The notes under the pieces are model-generated. The model ran no database searches and was not told the DNA's origin. It was given only the letters and a program-made list of their open reading frames with translations. The position numbers and the translations under genes were made by a program. 19,061 nucleotides of DNA from an uncultured Eubacteriales bacterium. Its GTDB lineage: Bacteria > Bacillota > Clostridia > Oscillospirales > Oscillospiraceae. Of this stretch, positions 1-6,305 are shown one piece after another. How positions within the stretch are numbered: position 1 is the stretch's first letter; each line of letters starts with the position of its first letter. Location: positions 1 through 19,061 of the forward strand of contig URAL01000033.1 in the NCBI GenBank assembly GCA_900545805.1, given 5' to 3'.

Positions 1-851
1 ATTATTGGGGGCCTGTAGACTGGTATAACGGCGGCATGGAGCATACAACGCTGCACCTGCTGTACTCCCGCTTCTGGCACAAGTTCCTGTACGATATCGG
101 CGTTGTGCCGACCAAGGAGCCGTACGCAAAGCGCACCAGCCACGGCATGATCCTCGGCGAGGGCGGCGAGAAGATGAGCAAATCCCGCGGCAACGTCGTT
201 AACCCAAACGATATCGTCAACCAGTACGGCGCTGACACGCTGCGCATGCACATCATGTTCATCGGCGACTTTGAAAAGGCCGTCTCATGGTCGAACGAGG
301 CCGTCAAGGGCTCAAAGCGCTTCCTTGACCGCTGCTGGAACCTCATGGAGCTGGCAAAGGACGACAACAATTACTCCGCCAGGAACGAGGCGATCATCCA
401 TAAGACGATCAAGAAGGTCGGCTCGGATATCTATGAGCTCAAGATGAACACGGCTATCGCCGCTCTCATGACCATGGTAAACGAGTTCTACGCAAACGGC
501 TGTACCAAGGGCGAGGTCAGGACTCTCATCCTCCTGCTCAGTCCCTTCGCACCGCATATCGCGGAGGAAATGTGGGAGCTCATGGGCTTTGCCGCAAAAG
601 AGGGCAGGATGGCCATGCAGATGCACTGGCCGGAGTACGACGAGGCCAAGACCGTAGATGCCACACGCGATATGGCGGTGCAGGTAAACGGCAAGCTCAA
701 AACCACCATCACCGTTCCGTCCGATTCCGACGACAGCGTCATCGTAGATACTGCCTGCGCCGACGAAAAGATCAAGCGCCTGATGGAAGGTAAGCAGCTC
801 GTTAAGACCATTGTCGTAAAGAATAAACTAATCAATCTTATCATAAAGTAA
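1..851 (+). CDS. leuS: Leucyl-tRNA synthetase, C-terminal part (5' end outside window)
   Basis: Class I synthetase that charges tRNA-Leu with leucine in the cytoplasm. The window opens inside the gene; whole codons begin at base 3, giving 282 visible residues before TAA at 849-851. The first visible residues (YWGPVDWYNGG-MEHTTLHLLY) match the catalytic-domain stretch just before the KMSKS loop in LeuRS. The loop itself, GEKMSKSRGNVVNP, is plain, with KMSKS encoded at 171-185. The helical anticodon-binding domain follows (VSWSNEAVKGSKRFLDRCWNLM region), then the small C-terminal domain ending in KTIVVKNKLINLIIK. No terminator lies between this stop and the rpsU promoter, whose -35 box begins three bases later, so read-through into rpsU is likely. 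A leucine T-box would lie upstream and cannot be seen here. Confidence 0.97.
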   Translation, partial: YWGPVDWYNGGMEHTTLHLLYSRFWHKFLYDIGVVPTKEPYAKRTSHGMILGEGGEKMSKSRGNVVNPNDIVNQYGADTLRMHIMFIGDFEKAVSWSNEAVKGSKRFLDRCWNLMELAKDDNNYSARNEAIIHKTIKKVGSDIYELKMNTAIAALMTMVNEFYANGCTKGEVRTLILLLSPFAPHIAEEMWELMGFAAKEGRMAMQMHWPEYDEAKTVDATRDMAVQVNGKLKTTITVPSDSDDSVIVDTACADEKIKRLMEGKQLVKTIVVKNKLINLIIK

Positions 852-854
852 AGG

Positions 855-883
855 TTGACATTGTGCCCCGATGTGAGTATAAT
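855..883 (+). promoter_or_regulatory. Consensus sigma-A promoter of rpsU
   Basis: TTGACA at 855-860 and TATAAT at 878-883, separated by exactly 17 bp. Both hexamers match the housekeeping consensus perfectly. The -35 box starts three bases after the leuS stop codon. It leaves a leader of about 60 nt before the rpsU ribosome binding site (GGAGGG at 935-940). Confidence 0.9.
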
Positions 884-950
884 ATCATACGTTAAGCCAT
901 GAATTTGGCCCTTAAAGCGTCGAAAGGCGTATATGGAGGGAGTGAAATAA

Positions 951-1136
951 ATGTCTGAAGTCTATGTCAAGGAGAACGAATCTCTGGACAATGCTCTTAA
1001 AAGATTTAAGCGCAGCTGTGCCAAGGCTGGTGTACTGGCCGACCTGAGAAAGAAGGAGTACTACCAGAGCCCCAGCGTCAAGCGCCGCAAAAAGAGCGAG
1101 GCAGCACGCAAGAACAAGAATAAGCGTTACTATTAA
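951..1136 (+). CDS. rpsU: 30S ribosomal protein S21
   Basis: Small basic ribosomal protein of the 30S subunit, which binds near the anti-Shine-Dalgarno end of 16S rRNA and helps initiation. The 61-residue product has the normal length and the family pattern: SEVYVKENESLDNALKRFKR at the N-terminus, AGVLADLRKKEYY in the middle, and a Lys/Arg-rich C-terminal tail (KRRKKSEAARKNKNKRYY). The start is fixed by GGAGGG at 935-940, ten bases upstream of ATG. It is monocistronic, with a perfect-consensus promoter in front and an intrinsic terminator ten bases after the stop, as expected for a very highly expressed gene. It may also receive read-through from leuS. Confidence 0.98.
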   Translation: MSEVYVKENESLDNALKRFKRSCAKAGVLADLRKKEYYQSPSVKRRKKSEAARKNKNKRYY

Positions 1137-1145
1137 TAGCGCAGC

Positions 1146-1177
1146 AAAATTCCGCATCGAAGGATGCGGAATTTTTT
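1146..1177 (+). terminator. Rho-independent terminator of rpsU
   Basis: Inverted repeat with arms ATTCCGCATC / GATGCGGAAT around a GAAG tetraloop, extended by A-T pairs to about 12-13 bp, and followed directly by a run of T to 1177. It lies ten bases after the rpsU stop. Confidence 0.93.
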
Positions 1178-1192
1178 GTGAATAAACATATC

Positions 1193-1221
1193 TTGATTTG
1201 ATATTCCTGCTTTGATAGAAT
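1193..1221 (+). promoter_or_regulatory. Probable promoter of the broken membrane protein gene and DUF6487 gene
   Basis: TTGATT at 1193-1198 and TAGAAT at 1216-1221 with 17-bp spacing. It lies 15 bp after the rpsU terminator and about 45 bp before ATG 1266. Its -10 box is inside the first copy of the 20-bp direct repeat (1204-1223). Confidence 0.6.
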
Positions 1222-1354
1222 AATACTGTACATCATTTCAATTCCAAAATAAAAAGGATAATGATATGCTTGATTATAAGATAATCATGTACGGTGGGCT
1301 TGCGTGCCTGCTGACTGTTATTGAAATCATTCAGTTCCTGCTTTGATAGAATAA
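1204..1354 (+). repeat. Exact 20-bp direct repeat (1204-1223 and 1335-1354)
   Basis: TTCCTGCTTTGATAGAATAA occurs identically at 1204-1223 and 1335-1354, offset 131 bp. Copy 1 carries the -10 box of the upstream promoter. Copy 2 lies in the reading frame that starts at 1266 and supplies the adjacent stop codons TGA and TAG that break it. An exact 20-bp match so close is very unlikely by chance, so a templated copying event is inferred. Confidence 0.85.
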
Positions 1355-1586
1355 ATCGGGCTATGCGCTCATGTTTTGCAGCCTCTCGTTTAGCGTGCTG
1401 ATGGTGTTTGAAGAGCTGAAAATGGTTTGGAGCGCTTACGATTTCGGCGAGATGAGCTGTTTTGAATCAACGCCCGAGACCATCGTGAAGGTGAGAATCT
1501 TTGTTCTCATTATGATTTCCATGAACCTGATCGGACTGATCATCGCAAATGTAAAAAAGCATAGAAAAATGGGAGGCACCGCGTAA
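1266..1586 (+). pseudogene. Small three-helix membrane protein, interrupted by tandem in-frame stops
   Basis: I do not recognise the family. ATG 1266 has a good ribosome binding site (AAGGA at 1254-1258, 7 bp away) and opens a hydrophobic 26-residue segment (KIIMYGGLACLLTVIEIIQFLL) that stops at TGA TAG (1344-1349). The same frame continues unbroken afterwards as NKSGYALMFCSLSFSVLMVF, then a polar stretch with several acidic residues, then a third hydrophobic segment (RIFVLIMISMNLIGLIIANV) and a basic tail KKHRK, ending with TAA 1584-1586. Read through the stops it would be a protein of about 106 codons with three membrane helices. The downstream half, with ATG 1371, lacks a clear ribosome binding site, which favours one broken gene over two. 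The stops lie inside copy 2 of the 20-bp repeat. The stop overlaps the next start (TAATG). The alternative is a real 26-residue membrane peptide plus a separate 71-residue protein. Confidence 0.6.
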
Positions 1587-1798
1587 TGAAAATATCAGCA
1601 TGCCCATTCTGCGGCGGCGCGGCGGAGAGAGGCTATATCCAGTCCTCGCGCCAGATAATTTGGAGCGGCGAAAAGAAAGAAGGATTCTTTCTCGCCGGTG
1701 ACGGAGACGTTAAGGTAACAGAAGGCGTTTTGAAGCCGGGCGTCGCCGAGAGCTTTGTCTGCCCCAAGTGCAAAATGATATTTACGCCGATCGAGTAA
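1586..1798 (+). CDS. DUF6487-like zinc-ribbon protein
   Basis: A 70-residue protein with a zinc-ribbon layout: CPFCGG at residues 6-11 and CPKCK near residues 59-63, framing a middle region GYIQSSRQIIWSGEKKEGF. This matches the pattern of small PF20097 (DUF6487) proteins (CPYCG...GYIQ...W...CxxCK), which have no known biochemical function; the assignment is from memory of the family pattern. Its ATG overlaps the stop of the preceding membrane-protein frame (TAATG). GGGAGG at 1571-1576 inside that gene's end serves as ribosome binding site, so the two are translationally coupled. A terminator follows six bases after the stop. Confidence 0.85.
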   Translation: MKISACPFCGGAAERGYIQSSRQIIWSGEKKEGFFLAGDGDVKVTEGVLKPGVAESFVCPKCKMIFTPIE

Positions 1799-1803
1799 GC
1801 AAA

Positions 1804-1842
1804 ACCCACCTTGCGTTTTTTGCGCAGGGTGGGTGATTTTTT
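1804..1842 (+). terminator. Terminator, probably bidirectional
   Basis: A 12-bp stem (1804-1815 with 1823-1834; ACCCACC / GGTGGGT at its base) with a short T-rich loop, followed on the plus strand by GATTTTTT to 1842. On the minus strand the same hairpin ends in TTTT. It therefore suits both the DUF6487 gene and the convergent deacylase gene that ends at 1898. Confidence 0.85.
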
Positions 1843-1848
1843 GTATTT

Positions 1849-1884
1849 CGCCGGGCAAGGAGCTGTACGGCTCGGGCTCCGGCG
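1849..1884. other. Symmetric hairpin next to the shared terminator
   Basis: Arms CGCCGG (1849-1854) and CCGGCG (1879-1884) enclose a second pair GAGC/GCTC (1860-1863, 1870-1873), with equal 5-base gaps and a 6-base loop. It lies 13 bases beyond the stop of the minus-strand deacylase gene. It has no T-run, so it may be a 3'-end stabilising structure of that transcript or only a chance pairing. Confidence 0.35.
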
Positions 1885-1897
1885 TACATTATGCCAC

Positions 1898-2455
1898 TTA
1901 TTCTTCAATCTCCCACGGCAGGCTTACCACGGCGTATTCGTGTCCGACCTCAGGGAGAAGCTTTTCGATAATATCGGCGGTCTTAATTTTAAGCGTAGAC
2001 GTGTTTATGCACGGATGGAATCCGATGTATTCGTCCTTCAGCAGGTCTGCGTCTATGACAAGATGCACCCTGCCCTTGTCATTCATGAGCCCAAAAACGC
2101 TTACGGAGCCGGGCGTTATATCCAGAAGCTCCTGCATATGCTCGGGGGAGGCAAACGACAGACGCGCCGTGCCTATCTGCTTTGAAAGAAGCTTTGTCTT
2201 AAACGGCTTATCACCCGGCATGAGCAGAAGATAAAACTCCGTCTGCTGACGGTTTGTGAGAAAAAGGTTCTTGCAGATCTCCGCACCGAGCGTTTTTTCG
2301 ATATCGTGGCAGGCCTCGATCGTGTCGGCGTGCTCGTGATCGACGCGGCTGTAGCCTATGCCGAGCTTATCGAGCATATCATAGCAGCGCCGCTCCTTGG
2401 TCAGACGGTCTGCGCAGTTTTCGGGCCTGCCAACATAAAGTGTTGATATATCCAT
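1898..2455 (-). CDS. ProX/PrdX-type aminoacyl-tRNA deacylase (prolyl-tRNA editing family)
   Basis: A 185-residue cytoplasmic protein of the YbaK/ProX family. Members are free-standing relatives of the ProRS editing (INS) domain that hydrolyse mischarged tRNA, often Ala-tRNA-Pro. Visible family traits are YDMLDKLGIGYSRVDHEHADTIEACHDIEKTLGAEICKN (the usual 'Y..L..LGI.Y..v.H' opening), then KNLFLTNRQQTEFYLLLMPGDKPFKTKLL, LSFAS.E.M.ELLDITPGSVSVFGLMND (the substrate-pocket loop, GxVSxFGL), and FHPCINTSTLKI. The length is that of the 'PrdX deacylase domain' proteins. ATG 2455 is 5 bp after the CoA-transferase stop, with AAGAGG overlapping that stop as ribosome binding site, so the two genes share a transcript. 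Which amino acid it removes cannot be told from sequence. Confidence 0.9.
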   Translation of the reverse strand: MDISTLYVGRPENCADRLTKERRCYDMLDKLGIGYSRVDHEHADTIEACHDIEKTLGAEICKNLFLTNRQQTEFYLLLMPGDKPFKTKLLSKQIGTARLSFASPEHMQELLDITPGSVSVFGLMNDKGRVHLVIDADLLKDEYIGFHPCINTSTLKIKTADIIEKLLPEVGHEYAVVSLPWEIEE

Positions 2456-2460
2456 TTATA

Positions 2461-3795
2461 TTACCTCTTGTTTGACGGCAGCCAGATGCGGTTAGCCTCG
2501 GCCACCTTTATAAGATCATCGCGAAAATCGGGATGAGCGATGCTGATCAGCGCATCCGCACGCTGCCAGGTCGTGAGCCCGGCGAGGTTCACAACGCCGT
2601 ACTCCGTCGCAACATAGTAGGCAAGCGAGCGCGGAGTCGTTATAATATCGCCCGAGAAGGTCGGGACTATGCGGCTGTGCATAACGCCGTTTTTATCCGT
2701 ATGCGTGCTGCTCATGCATATAAACGCCTTGCCGCCCTTCGACATCAGCGCACCGCACCCAAAGTCAAGCTGACCGCCCGTGCCGCTTATCTGGCGCGTT
2801 CCGGAGCTCTCTGAGCTTATCTGACCGTAGAGATCCGCGCCGATGCAGGCGTTAATGGACACCATGTTGTCGTTTTGTGCTATCACATACGGATCGTTTA
2901 CATACGAAAGGGGATAGCCTGTATAATCGGGGTTGTCATTGAGCCAGTCGTTAAGCTCATGGCTTCCAATGGCAAGCCCGAGAACGCCCTTGCCGGGATG
3001 CAGAGTCTTTTTGGCGTTCGTGAGCTTTCCTGCCTTGAACATGGCAAGATATCCGTCCGAGCACAGCTCAGTGTGCATTCCCAGATCCTTAAGCTCGCTG
3101 TCGGCAATAAGCTCGCCGAGGGCATTTGGCATTCCGCCTATGCCGAGCTGAATGCATGAGCCGTTTTCAATGTACGGCAGCAGGAGATTTGCTGTTTTGA
3201 CATCGGTTTCTGTCGGCGCGGGGTTCGGCATTTCAAAAAGCTGTGGATCGCCGGTCTCAACGATGTGATCGATCTCGGAAATGTGTATTCTCGCATCCTC
3301 GCTGCCCTTGATGCGCGGGATGTTGCGATTGATCTCAACTATGACGATCTTTGAGTTATCCGCGATGCATTTTGACATACCCAGCGACGGGCCGAAATAG
3401 AAATAGCCCTCGTCGTCCATGCCGGAGACAGTTACCATGCACACGTCAGAGGTGAGAAAACTTTTATAATACCACGCAAGATTTCTGAACACCATAGGCT
3501 CAAAGAAGGCCCTGCCCTTATCGCACATTCTGCGCTCGTAGCCCGAGCAGTGCCATGTGTTGTACACGAAATGCTCCATATCGGGGTCGCATTCTATGAC
3601 CTGCACAGGTCCGAATATAAGATCGCCGCGTATCTTAACGCCTCTGAGCTCGTCCCTGCGCTTAGCCAGCGCCGCGTCGCATAAAGCCGGAAAGCCCAGA
3701 TTTGAGGTATACTCCACCCAGTCTCCGCTTTTAACGCATTTGACGGCATTGTCGGCGCTTGTAAGCTTTGCGTTGTATTCGCTTAAAAAGCCCAT
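2461..3795 (-). CDS. Acetyl-CoA hydrolase/transferase family; butyryl-CoA:acetate CoA-transferase type
   Basis: A 444-residue family I CoA-transferase that moves CoA between acyl-CoA and acetate. The best fit is the butyryl-CoA:acetate or 4-hydroxybutyrate CoA-transferase group used in fermentative butyrate formation. Seen: LGIGGMPNALGELIADSELKDLG (residues 217-239), the putative catalytic glutamate E243 in HTELCSDG, SESSGTRQISGTGGQLDF (328-345), SSTHTDKNG and SRIVPTFSG, and a C-terminus with TTWQRADALISIAHPDFRDDLI, very like the But enzymes I recall. ATG 3795 is chosen because GGAGG (3802-3806 on the plus strand) sits 6 bp before it; the 26-residue longer frame starting at 3873 overlaps the promoter and lacks family sequence. 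It is transcribed with the downstream deacylase. Discriminating butyryl from 4-hydroxybutyryl specificity needs a phylogeny. Confidence 0.92.
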   Translation of the reverse strand: MGFLSEYNAKLTSADNAVKCVKSGDWVEYTSNLGFPALCDAALAKRRDELRGVKIRGDLIFGPVQVIECDPDMEHFVYNTWHCSGYERRMCDKGRAFFEPMVFRNLAWYYKSFLTSDVCMVTVSGMDDEGYFYFGPSLGMSKCIADNSKIVIVEINRNIPRIKGSEDARIHISEIDHIVETGDPQLFEMPNPAPTETDVKTANLLLPYIENGSCIQLGIGGMPNALGELIADSELKDLGMHTELCSDGYLAMFKAGKLTNAKKTLHPGKGVLGLAIGSHELNDWLNDNPDYTGYPLSYVNDPYVIAQNDNMVSINACIGADLYGQISSESSGTRQISGTGGQLDFGCGALMSKGGKAFICMSSTHTDKNGVMHSRIVPTFSGDIITTPRSLAYYVATEYGVVNLAGLTTWQRADALISIAHPDFRDDLIKVAEANRIWLPSNKR

Positions 3796-3825
3796 AACAA
3801 ACCTCCTTATTATATTATTTATATC

Positions 3826-3854
3826 ATTATCGCATATTTTGCTCGTCCGCGCAA
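3826..3854 (-). promoter_or_regulatory. Promoter of the CoA-transferase/deacylase pair
   Basis: On the minus strand: TTGCGC (plus 3849-3854), 17-bp spacer, and GATAAT (plus 3826-3831) preceded by TGC, an extended -10. It lies about 30 bp upstream of ATG 3795. Its -35 box is one base away from the -35 box of the divergent glycosylase promoter. Confidence 0.6.
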
Positions 3855-3855
3855 C

Positions 3856-3884
3856 TTGTAAAAACGCCTGCACGGGTATATAAT
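3856..3884 (+). promoter_or_regulatory. Promoter of the ogg/HAD operon
   Basis: TTGTAA at 3856-3861 and a perfect TATAAT at 3879-3884 with 17-bp spacing, about 33 bp before ATG 3918. It is back to back with the CoA-transferase promoter. Confidence 0.75.
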
Positions 3885-3917
3885 CAATTTTATATTTTTT
3901 CTTTTTAGAGGATAGAT

Positions 3918-4721
3918 ATGAAGCTATGCAGCACAGAAGAACTTGATATCGTCAAGACCTTTGAATGCGGTCAGTGCTTCCGCTGGAACCGCGGAAACGA
4001 CGGTATATATCGCGGCGTGGTGGACGGCTGTTACGCCGAGGTCTCGGCAAAGGACGGAGAAGTTTACATAATGTCTGACGCACCCGAGGATGTGTGGCCG
4101 GAGTATTTCGACCTCGCCACGGATTACGCCGAGATAAGCCGCACGTTTACGGGCGAATATCTCTCGGAGTGCGTTCGATACGGCAGCGGTATACGCATTC
4201 TACGGCAGGACAGCTGGGAGGCGCTTTGCTCTTTTATCATATCCCAGTGCAACAACATAAGCCGCATAAAAGGCATCGTCGAGCGCCTATGCAAGAGCTT
4301 CGGTGACGAAATAAAGGTCGGCGATAAGCTGTATTATTCGTTTCCGAGCGCAGAGCGGCTGGCCGAACTTGAACCGGAGATGCTTGCCTGTATACGCTCG
4401 GGCTACAGAGCCGAATATATTATATGTGCCGCACGCGCCGTCGTAAACGGAGATATAGACCTCGAAGCTCTCAAAAAATGCGACTACAGACAGGCGATAA
4501 AAGCTCTGCGCACTGTGCGCGGAGTCGGTGAAAAGGTCGCAAACTGTGTCGTGCTGTTCGGCCTGTGGCATACGGAGGCATTCCCGATAGACGTATGGAT
4601 GAAGCGTGCTCTGAAGGAAAACTTTCCTCCGGATTTTTCTCCGGAGTCGCTCGGACGGTACGCAGGGCTTGCCCAGCAGTATATTTTCTATTACGCAAGG
4701 AGCAGAGGTAAGGAAAAATGA
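3918..4721 (+). CDS. ogg: 8-oxoguanine DNA glycosylase/AP lyase (OGG1 family)
   Basis: Base-excision repair enzyme that removes 8-oxoguanine opposite C and nicks the abasic site. The 267 residues show the OGG N-terminal domain with the opening FECGQCFRWNR (15-25). The HhH-GPD domain follows: SWEALCSFIISQCNNISRI (99-117), the hairpin LRTVRGVGEKVANCV with catalytic lysine K206, and EAFPIDVWMKR with the activating aspartate D225, in the same spacing as K249/D268 of human OGG1. A ribosome binding site (AGAGGAT) precedes ATG 3918. It has its own promoter and shares ATGA (4718-4721) with the next gene, so the two are coupled. A gene of this type suits an anaerobe exposed to transient oxygen. Confidence 0.95.
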   Translation: MKLCSTEELDIVKTFECGQCFRWNRGNDGIYRGVVDGCYAEVSAKDGEVYIMSDAPEDVWPEYFDLATDYAEISRTFTGEYLSECVRYGSGIRILRQDSWEALCSFIISQCNNISRIKGIVERLCKSFGDEIKVGDKLYYSFPSAERLAELEPEMLACIRSGYRAEYIICAARAVVNGDIDLEALKKCDYRQAIKALRTVRGVGEKVANCVVLFGLWHTEAFPIDVWMKRALKENFPPDFSPESLGRYAGLAQQYIFYYARSRGKEK

Positions 4722-5533
4722 AATACAAGCTGCTTGCCGCCGATATGGATTCGACGGCCCTGAATTCAAGAAAGGAGCTCACGCCCAGAACCGTTGCAGC
4801 AATGGAAAAGGCGATAGGGCAGGGGATAACTGTTGCGTTCTCAACGGGGCGCAGCATAAGCCTTGTGCAGCCGTATATAGATCAGGTACGCGGTATGCGC
4901 TACGCGATAACGGGCGCGGGTGCCTCCGTCATTGATACATACACCGGAAAGAAATTCAGCTATGAGACGATCGATCCGGAAACGGTCAAATACATTGCAG
5001 CCCGAGCCGCTGGATACGTCATGCCGATATTTTTTATCGACGATAAGACCTACAGCAGCTCGTGGTGCGTCGATAACTGTGCCGATTTCGGCCTGAGCGC
5101 ATATGAGCCTATATACAGGCAGGGCATGAACCTTGTCGATGATGTGTTTGCCATGTTCATGGCAGACCCCAGGCCAGTCGAGAAGCTCAATCTGTTCTTT
5201 GCGCAGGATGGTGAGGCCGATGCCGTCTACGAGCAGATAAAGACCCTGCCCGTGAGCTTCACATGTCATTCACCGCATTGCCTTGAGATAAACGCAAGCG
5301 GTGTAAGCAAGGCAAGGGGATTGCGGGCGTTGTGCGATGCTCTTGATATCGATATGTCCGAGTGCATAGCGATAGGCGATGCTCAAAACGATGTAGAGAT
5401 GCTAAAAGCCGCCGGACTCAAGGTCGTCATGGCAAACGGAAGCGACGAGGTCAAGTCGCTTGCCGACGTCATCGCGCCGAATTGCGACAGCGATGGTGTC
5501 GCGGCGATAATTGAACAATATTTGCTTGATTAG
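4718..5533 (+). CDS. Cof-type HAD-IIB phosphatase
   Basis: A 271-residue member of the Cof/YbjI/YwpJ group of haloacid dehalogenase phosphatases, which dephosphorylate sugar phosphates or similar small molecules in the cytoplasm. Motif I is AADMDSTAL with nucleophile D9 and acid D11; here serine replaces the usual glycine of DxDGT. Motif II is FSTGRS (about 41-46). The C2B cap domain fills the middle, and a lysine in GVSKARGL serves as motif III. Motif IV is AIGDAQNDVEML, followed by VVMANGSDEVKSLAD. Start ATG 4718 overlaps the ogg stop (ATGA). The substrate cannot be predicted. The promoter for the next operon lies over the end of this gene. Confidence 0.93.
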   Translation: MKYKLLAADMDSTALNSRKELTPRTVAAMEKAIGQGITVAFSTGRSISLVQPYIDQVRGMRYAITGAGASVIDTYTGKKFSYETIDPETVKYIAARAAGYVMPIFFIDDKTYSSSWCVDNCADFGLSAYEPIYRQGMNLVDDVFAMFMADPRPVEKLNLFFAQDGEADAVYEQIKTLPVSFTCHSPHCLEINASGVSKARGLRALCDALDIDMSECIAIGDAQNDVEMLKAAGLKVVMANGSDEVKSLADVIAPNCDSDGVAAIIEQYLLD

Positions 5534-5554
5534 ATGAAGTAATTATAGTATAAT
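5526..5554 (+). promoter_or_regulatory. Promoter of the sirtuin-TagA-tmk-cyclo-ligase operon
   Basis: TTGATT at 5526-5531, overlapping the last codons of the HAD gene, and a perfect TATAAT at 5549-5554 with 17-bp spacing, 34 bp before ATG 5589. Confidence 0.75.
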
Positions 5555-5588
5555 AAACCGATTATGACTCAAGCTTGGAGTGTACGCT

Positions 5589-6305
5589 ATGGACGAGAAA
5601 ATATTGCAGCTGAAAAAATGGATAGACGACAGCGACAATGTTGTATTCTTCGGCGGTGCAGGCGTTTCTACGGAGAGCGGAATACCAGATTTCCGAAGCG
5701 TTGACGGTCTGTACAATCAAAAGTGGAAGTATCCGCCCGAGACGATATTGAGCCACTCGTTTTTTGTCCGCTATCCTGAGGAGTACTACCGTTTTCACAG
5801 GGAAAAGCTTGTTGTTGACGGCGTAAAGCCGAACGCCGCACATTTAAAGCTTGCGGAGCTTGAGAAAATTGGCAAGCTGCGTGCGGTAGTCACACAGAAT
5901 ATAGACGGACTGCATCAGGCAGCCGGCAGCAAAAATGTCCTTGAGCTTCACGGGAGCATACTGCGAAGCTACTGCTCAGTGTGCGGAAAGCCTTATCCCG
6001 CGGATAAAATGAACCACGGCGAGGGAGTTCCTCACTGCACCTGCGGCGGAGTCATCCGCCCGGATATCGTGCTTTACGAGGAGCCGCTGGACGAAAAGGT
6101 CGTCACCGAGGCTGTACGCGTCATATCCGAGGCTGAGGTACTGATAATCGGCGGAACTAGCCTGAATGTTTACCCCGCGGCGGGGCTTATAAACTATTAC
6201 CGCGGAAATAAGCTTGCTCTTGTAAATCTCAGCAGGACTCCGTATGACGATGAAGCGGATCTCGTTATAAACGAAAAGATCGGAAGGGTGTTCAGTCAGC
6301 TTTGA
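5589..6305 (+). CDS. cobB: NAD-dependent protein deacylase, Sir2 family
   Basis: Cytoplasmic sirtuin of 238 residues that removes acyl groups from lysines using NAD+. Seen in order: the Rossmann loop GGAGVSTESGIPDFR (22-36), TQNIDGLHQAAG (102-113), ELHG with catalytic histidine H121, four zinc-binding cysteines C129, C132, C150 and C152, then RPDIVLYEE and the NAD-binding stretch IIGGTSLNVYPAAGL. ATG 5589 is preferred over GTG 5580 because GGAG (5577-5580) is 8 bp before it. It leads an operon with its own promoter. Its TGA overlaps the TTG start of the glycosyltransferase. Whether it deacetylates or removes longer acyl groups is not visible. Confidence 0.95.
   Translation: MDEKILQLKKWIDDSDNVVFFGGAGVSTESGIPDFRSVDGLYNQKWKYPPETILSHSFFVRYPEEYYRFHREKLVVDGVKPNAAHLKLAELEKIGKLRAVVTQNIDGLHQAAGSKNVLELHGSILRSYCSVCGKPYPADKMNHGEGVPHCTCGGVIRPDIVLYEEPLDEKVVTEAVRVISEAEVLIIGGTSLNVYPAAGLINYYRGNKLALVNLSRTPYDDEADLVINEKIGRVFSQL

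Noticed and set aside
1324..1352. Second promoter created by copy 2 of the 20-bp repeat
   Set aside because: TAGAAT is present, but the nearest -35-like TTGAAA (1321-1326) is 20 bp away, and the following ATG 1371 has no ribosome binding site.
3796..3873. 26-residue N-terminal extension of the CoA-transferase
   Set aside because: It covers the promoter and lies upstream of the GGAGG site; the family start matches MGFLSEYNAKL.
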